Of a DNA stretch of 41,177 nt, positions 40,801 to 41,177 are shown piece after piece; position 1 is the stretch's first letter, and every line of letters starts with the position of its first letter. A program made the translations under genes and the position numbers. Source of the DNA: an uncultured Oscillospiraceae bacterium (GTDB lineage: Bacteria > Bacillota > Clostridia > Oscillospirales > Oscillospiraceae); the NCBI GenBank assembly GCA_944386885.1, contig CALXCU010000145.1, forward strand, positions 1 through 41,177, in the 5' to 3' direction. The notes below the pieces were generated by a model, which saw only the letters and a list, made by a program, of their open reading frames with translations, was not told the DNA's origin and did not search any database.

Positions 40801-41177
40801 GGCTACAATGTGGTGGGCGTGGAGCGCAATCCCACATTCTATGCCACGCTGGGCACCAACCTGACCAACAGCTATGCCCCCGACCTGCCCGTGGACCAGA
40901 ACCCCTACTATCCCGGTTACATCCCCCGGGATGAGGAGGGCAATGAGATCACCGAGGGCGTGGGCCCCCTGCCCTATGTGGAAGAGGCCCTCAACTACAA
41001 CCCCGAGTACAACCGCTATGAAAGCTACATGGGCGGCGACGACTCCTCCGACAGCGAGGAGCCGGAAGAGCCCGAGAACAGCAATGTGGAGTTCATGTGG
41101 TGCGCCAATATTGTGGACGCGATGACCCTTGCAGAGATCGAGGCGGATACCGCCACCAAGACGGTCACGGTGGCCCC
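37828..41177 (+). CDS. Very large secreted protein with a transglutaminase-like core (truncated by the window)
   Basis: An open frame of more than 1116 residues, cut off at the right edge. It begins with a signal peptide (KLKWKKLLALALTAAMALST, then ATAMA), after a strong GGGAGGAATTCG. Residues about 214-264 are a Ser/Glu/Pro-rich repeat linker (EPSAEPSTEPSAEP). A transglutaminase-like core follows: LLILHDWMANMASFD near 490, Cys in YGVNCLGYAAGYAWL near 544, His in EPHYFNAVKV near 612 and Asp in NWYYVDACYND near 642. Then comes a run of acidic WD/DW repeats (about 818-846), a strand-rich part with VIFDYGTGDVYFYK and LTYDLSNGNMATFKEY that suggests a propeller, and an acidic patch near 1070. Anchor or sorting signal, if any, lies beyond the window. 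Confidence 0.82.
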   Translation, partial: MKLKWKKLLALALTAAMALSTLPATAMAVTPTTKSVGSVGESLSGSQDLIAAAIAKLQAEGKELQPQQDDKALEKAVEAASGLTLNEVKSTIGLDLFANRETGVVETAIYQLDAETMDAVMELVLKDNFLTDKITYEYILDEAGKVLQIKYEMQETFALGLDELEETGEAALADAVSELTEEAEREAAALQLVPFALPAAETPEESGGEEGEEPAEPSAEPSALPSEEPSEEPSTEPSAEPSTEPSAEPTASPVPSADPTAAPSQEPVEAQYTVQFLWERVDTPVLDENGDPVYRIGYSAEYGLSYYPTYTYDWNCTGAVLTSIADPTQTITLTQDQIMVQEQVVDLSEYAPAMGLPEGTQLLNVYKAAVAIGPEGAVYQEVKDITMERLMISWGELTTFNAAHADYYGVSTPYWTSKQTDATPLGAMLALISQEPDAQIPSCILEMYIPQMSQLFMAAVIMYGDMLLAVRDLAMEAVEGVEDPVSRLLILHDWMANMASFDMNSIMQLQTGGSSPSPLSMTPFGIFLSGQNDPLGQLSDYGVNCLGYAAGYAWLVQNAFPEVYKNADGSWKSADEVDHMVDIVKIKFDADVAASSVAGDNSGFGGQRFNEPHYFNAVKVTRDVMDEDGNPTGETATNWYYVDACYNDISVEVFSQYRVETEGNISHMYFLVSPTALAEQFDGNYDYIDSLYDGGYYEKTNPDPNDPTANTPDMWEFIPYENGEETAYDDRTFQEAWFSGVVSQIIPYNGYWYYVDGMNYLSMMDSYEEMGDIMDSDIFGDLMESMGDMGLDLFSMDNQLKRRPMDAPNEPAAESESGFGDWGDMDWDNIDWDNMDWEEMFGDMDFGSGLFGQDEDPYGQVIFDYGTGDVYFYKDDSTEPATTREGLYADLVAEDQAYRDKMPDLNHSLALYDGELYLNLSNQILTYDLSNGNMATFKEYEDVYAATDKRPFVGMSFTAVEENDPDVLFHFRYLPLASISIHDDVALTIDEGYNVVGVERNPTFYATLGTNLTNSYAPDLPVDQNPYYPGYIPRDEEGNEITEGVGPLPYVEEALNYNPEYNRYESYMGGDDSSDSEEPEEPENSNVEFMWCANIVDAMTLAEIEADTATKTVTVA

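Noticed and set aside
1..41177. CRISPR arrays, tRNA or rRNA genes, insertion sequences and prophage
   Set aside because: None was seen by eye: no regular repeat-spacer pattern, no tRNA-like cloverleaf with TTCGA arm, and no transposase or integrase motif in any frame.

Overview
The window looks like chromosomal DNA of a GC-rich, endospore-forming member of the Clostridia, most like the Oscillospiraceae/Flavonifractor-type gut lineage. This placement is inferred from spoIIP, spoIID, ynzC (DUF896), ylmH, carD and DegV genes, from LexA- and CarD-type regulation of Firmicutes style, and from a GC bias strong enough to create long antisense shadow frames. No rRNA, tRNA, CRISPR array, transposase or phage gene was seen.

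Layout. (1) 1-925: a decayed BlaI-type repressor/M23 peptidase locus that keeps its TACA-N2-TGTA operator. (2) 950-3240: a secreted DUF4358 protein, a CmpB-type membrane protein and a small DUF6514-like protein. (3) 3493-10616, all on the minus strand and tightly packed: a BTAD/winged-helix regulator with a degenerate GGDEF-like tail, a class D sortase, a secreted transglutaminase-like protein, a PilC/GspF platform protein, four small pilin-like or membrane-anchored proteins, PilT and a 150-residue unknown. This reads as one surface-appendage operon. (4) 10793-17381, minus strand: TatD DNase with its radical SAM partner, a 39-residue protein, an amidase, an HtrA protease, an AI-2E/YtvI-like permease and SpoIIP. 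(5) 17566-24859: DegV, YchF, a divergent Crp/Fnr regulator and ferredoxin pair, a PfkB sugar kinase, SpoIID and citrate synthase. (6) 24964-27849: a small XRE regulator, LysR divergent from a YeiH-type exporter, and a CarD-like regulator. (7) 27891-31526, minus strand: GNAT, LexA, Ogt, a DUF6440 microprotein, exonuclease III, YlmH and YnzC, read from a promoter overlapped by a LexA-box-like sequence. (8) 31780-35561: a heterodimeric ABC exporter. (9) 35600-41177: a GEMM-I cyclic-dinucleotide riboswitch with its own terminator, an AMP-ligase-like protein, and a very large secreted protein with a transglutaminase-like core that runs off the end of the window.

The parts that deserve most attention are the last block, where the riboswitch carries A at the position (Vc2 position 20) that discriminates c-di-GMP from 3',3'-cGAMP and precedes a poorly understood ligase/secreted-protein pair, and the sortase-transglutaminase-type IV pilus operon under a BTAD regulator. 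Both suggest surface structures controlled by second messengers, but the functional link between the two is inference. Everything here was read by eye: family names rest on motif recognition, and no database search was run.
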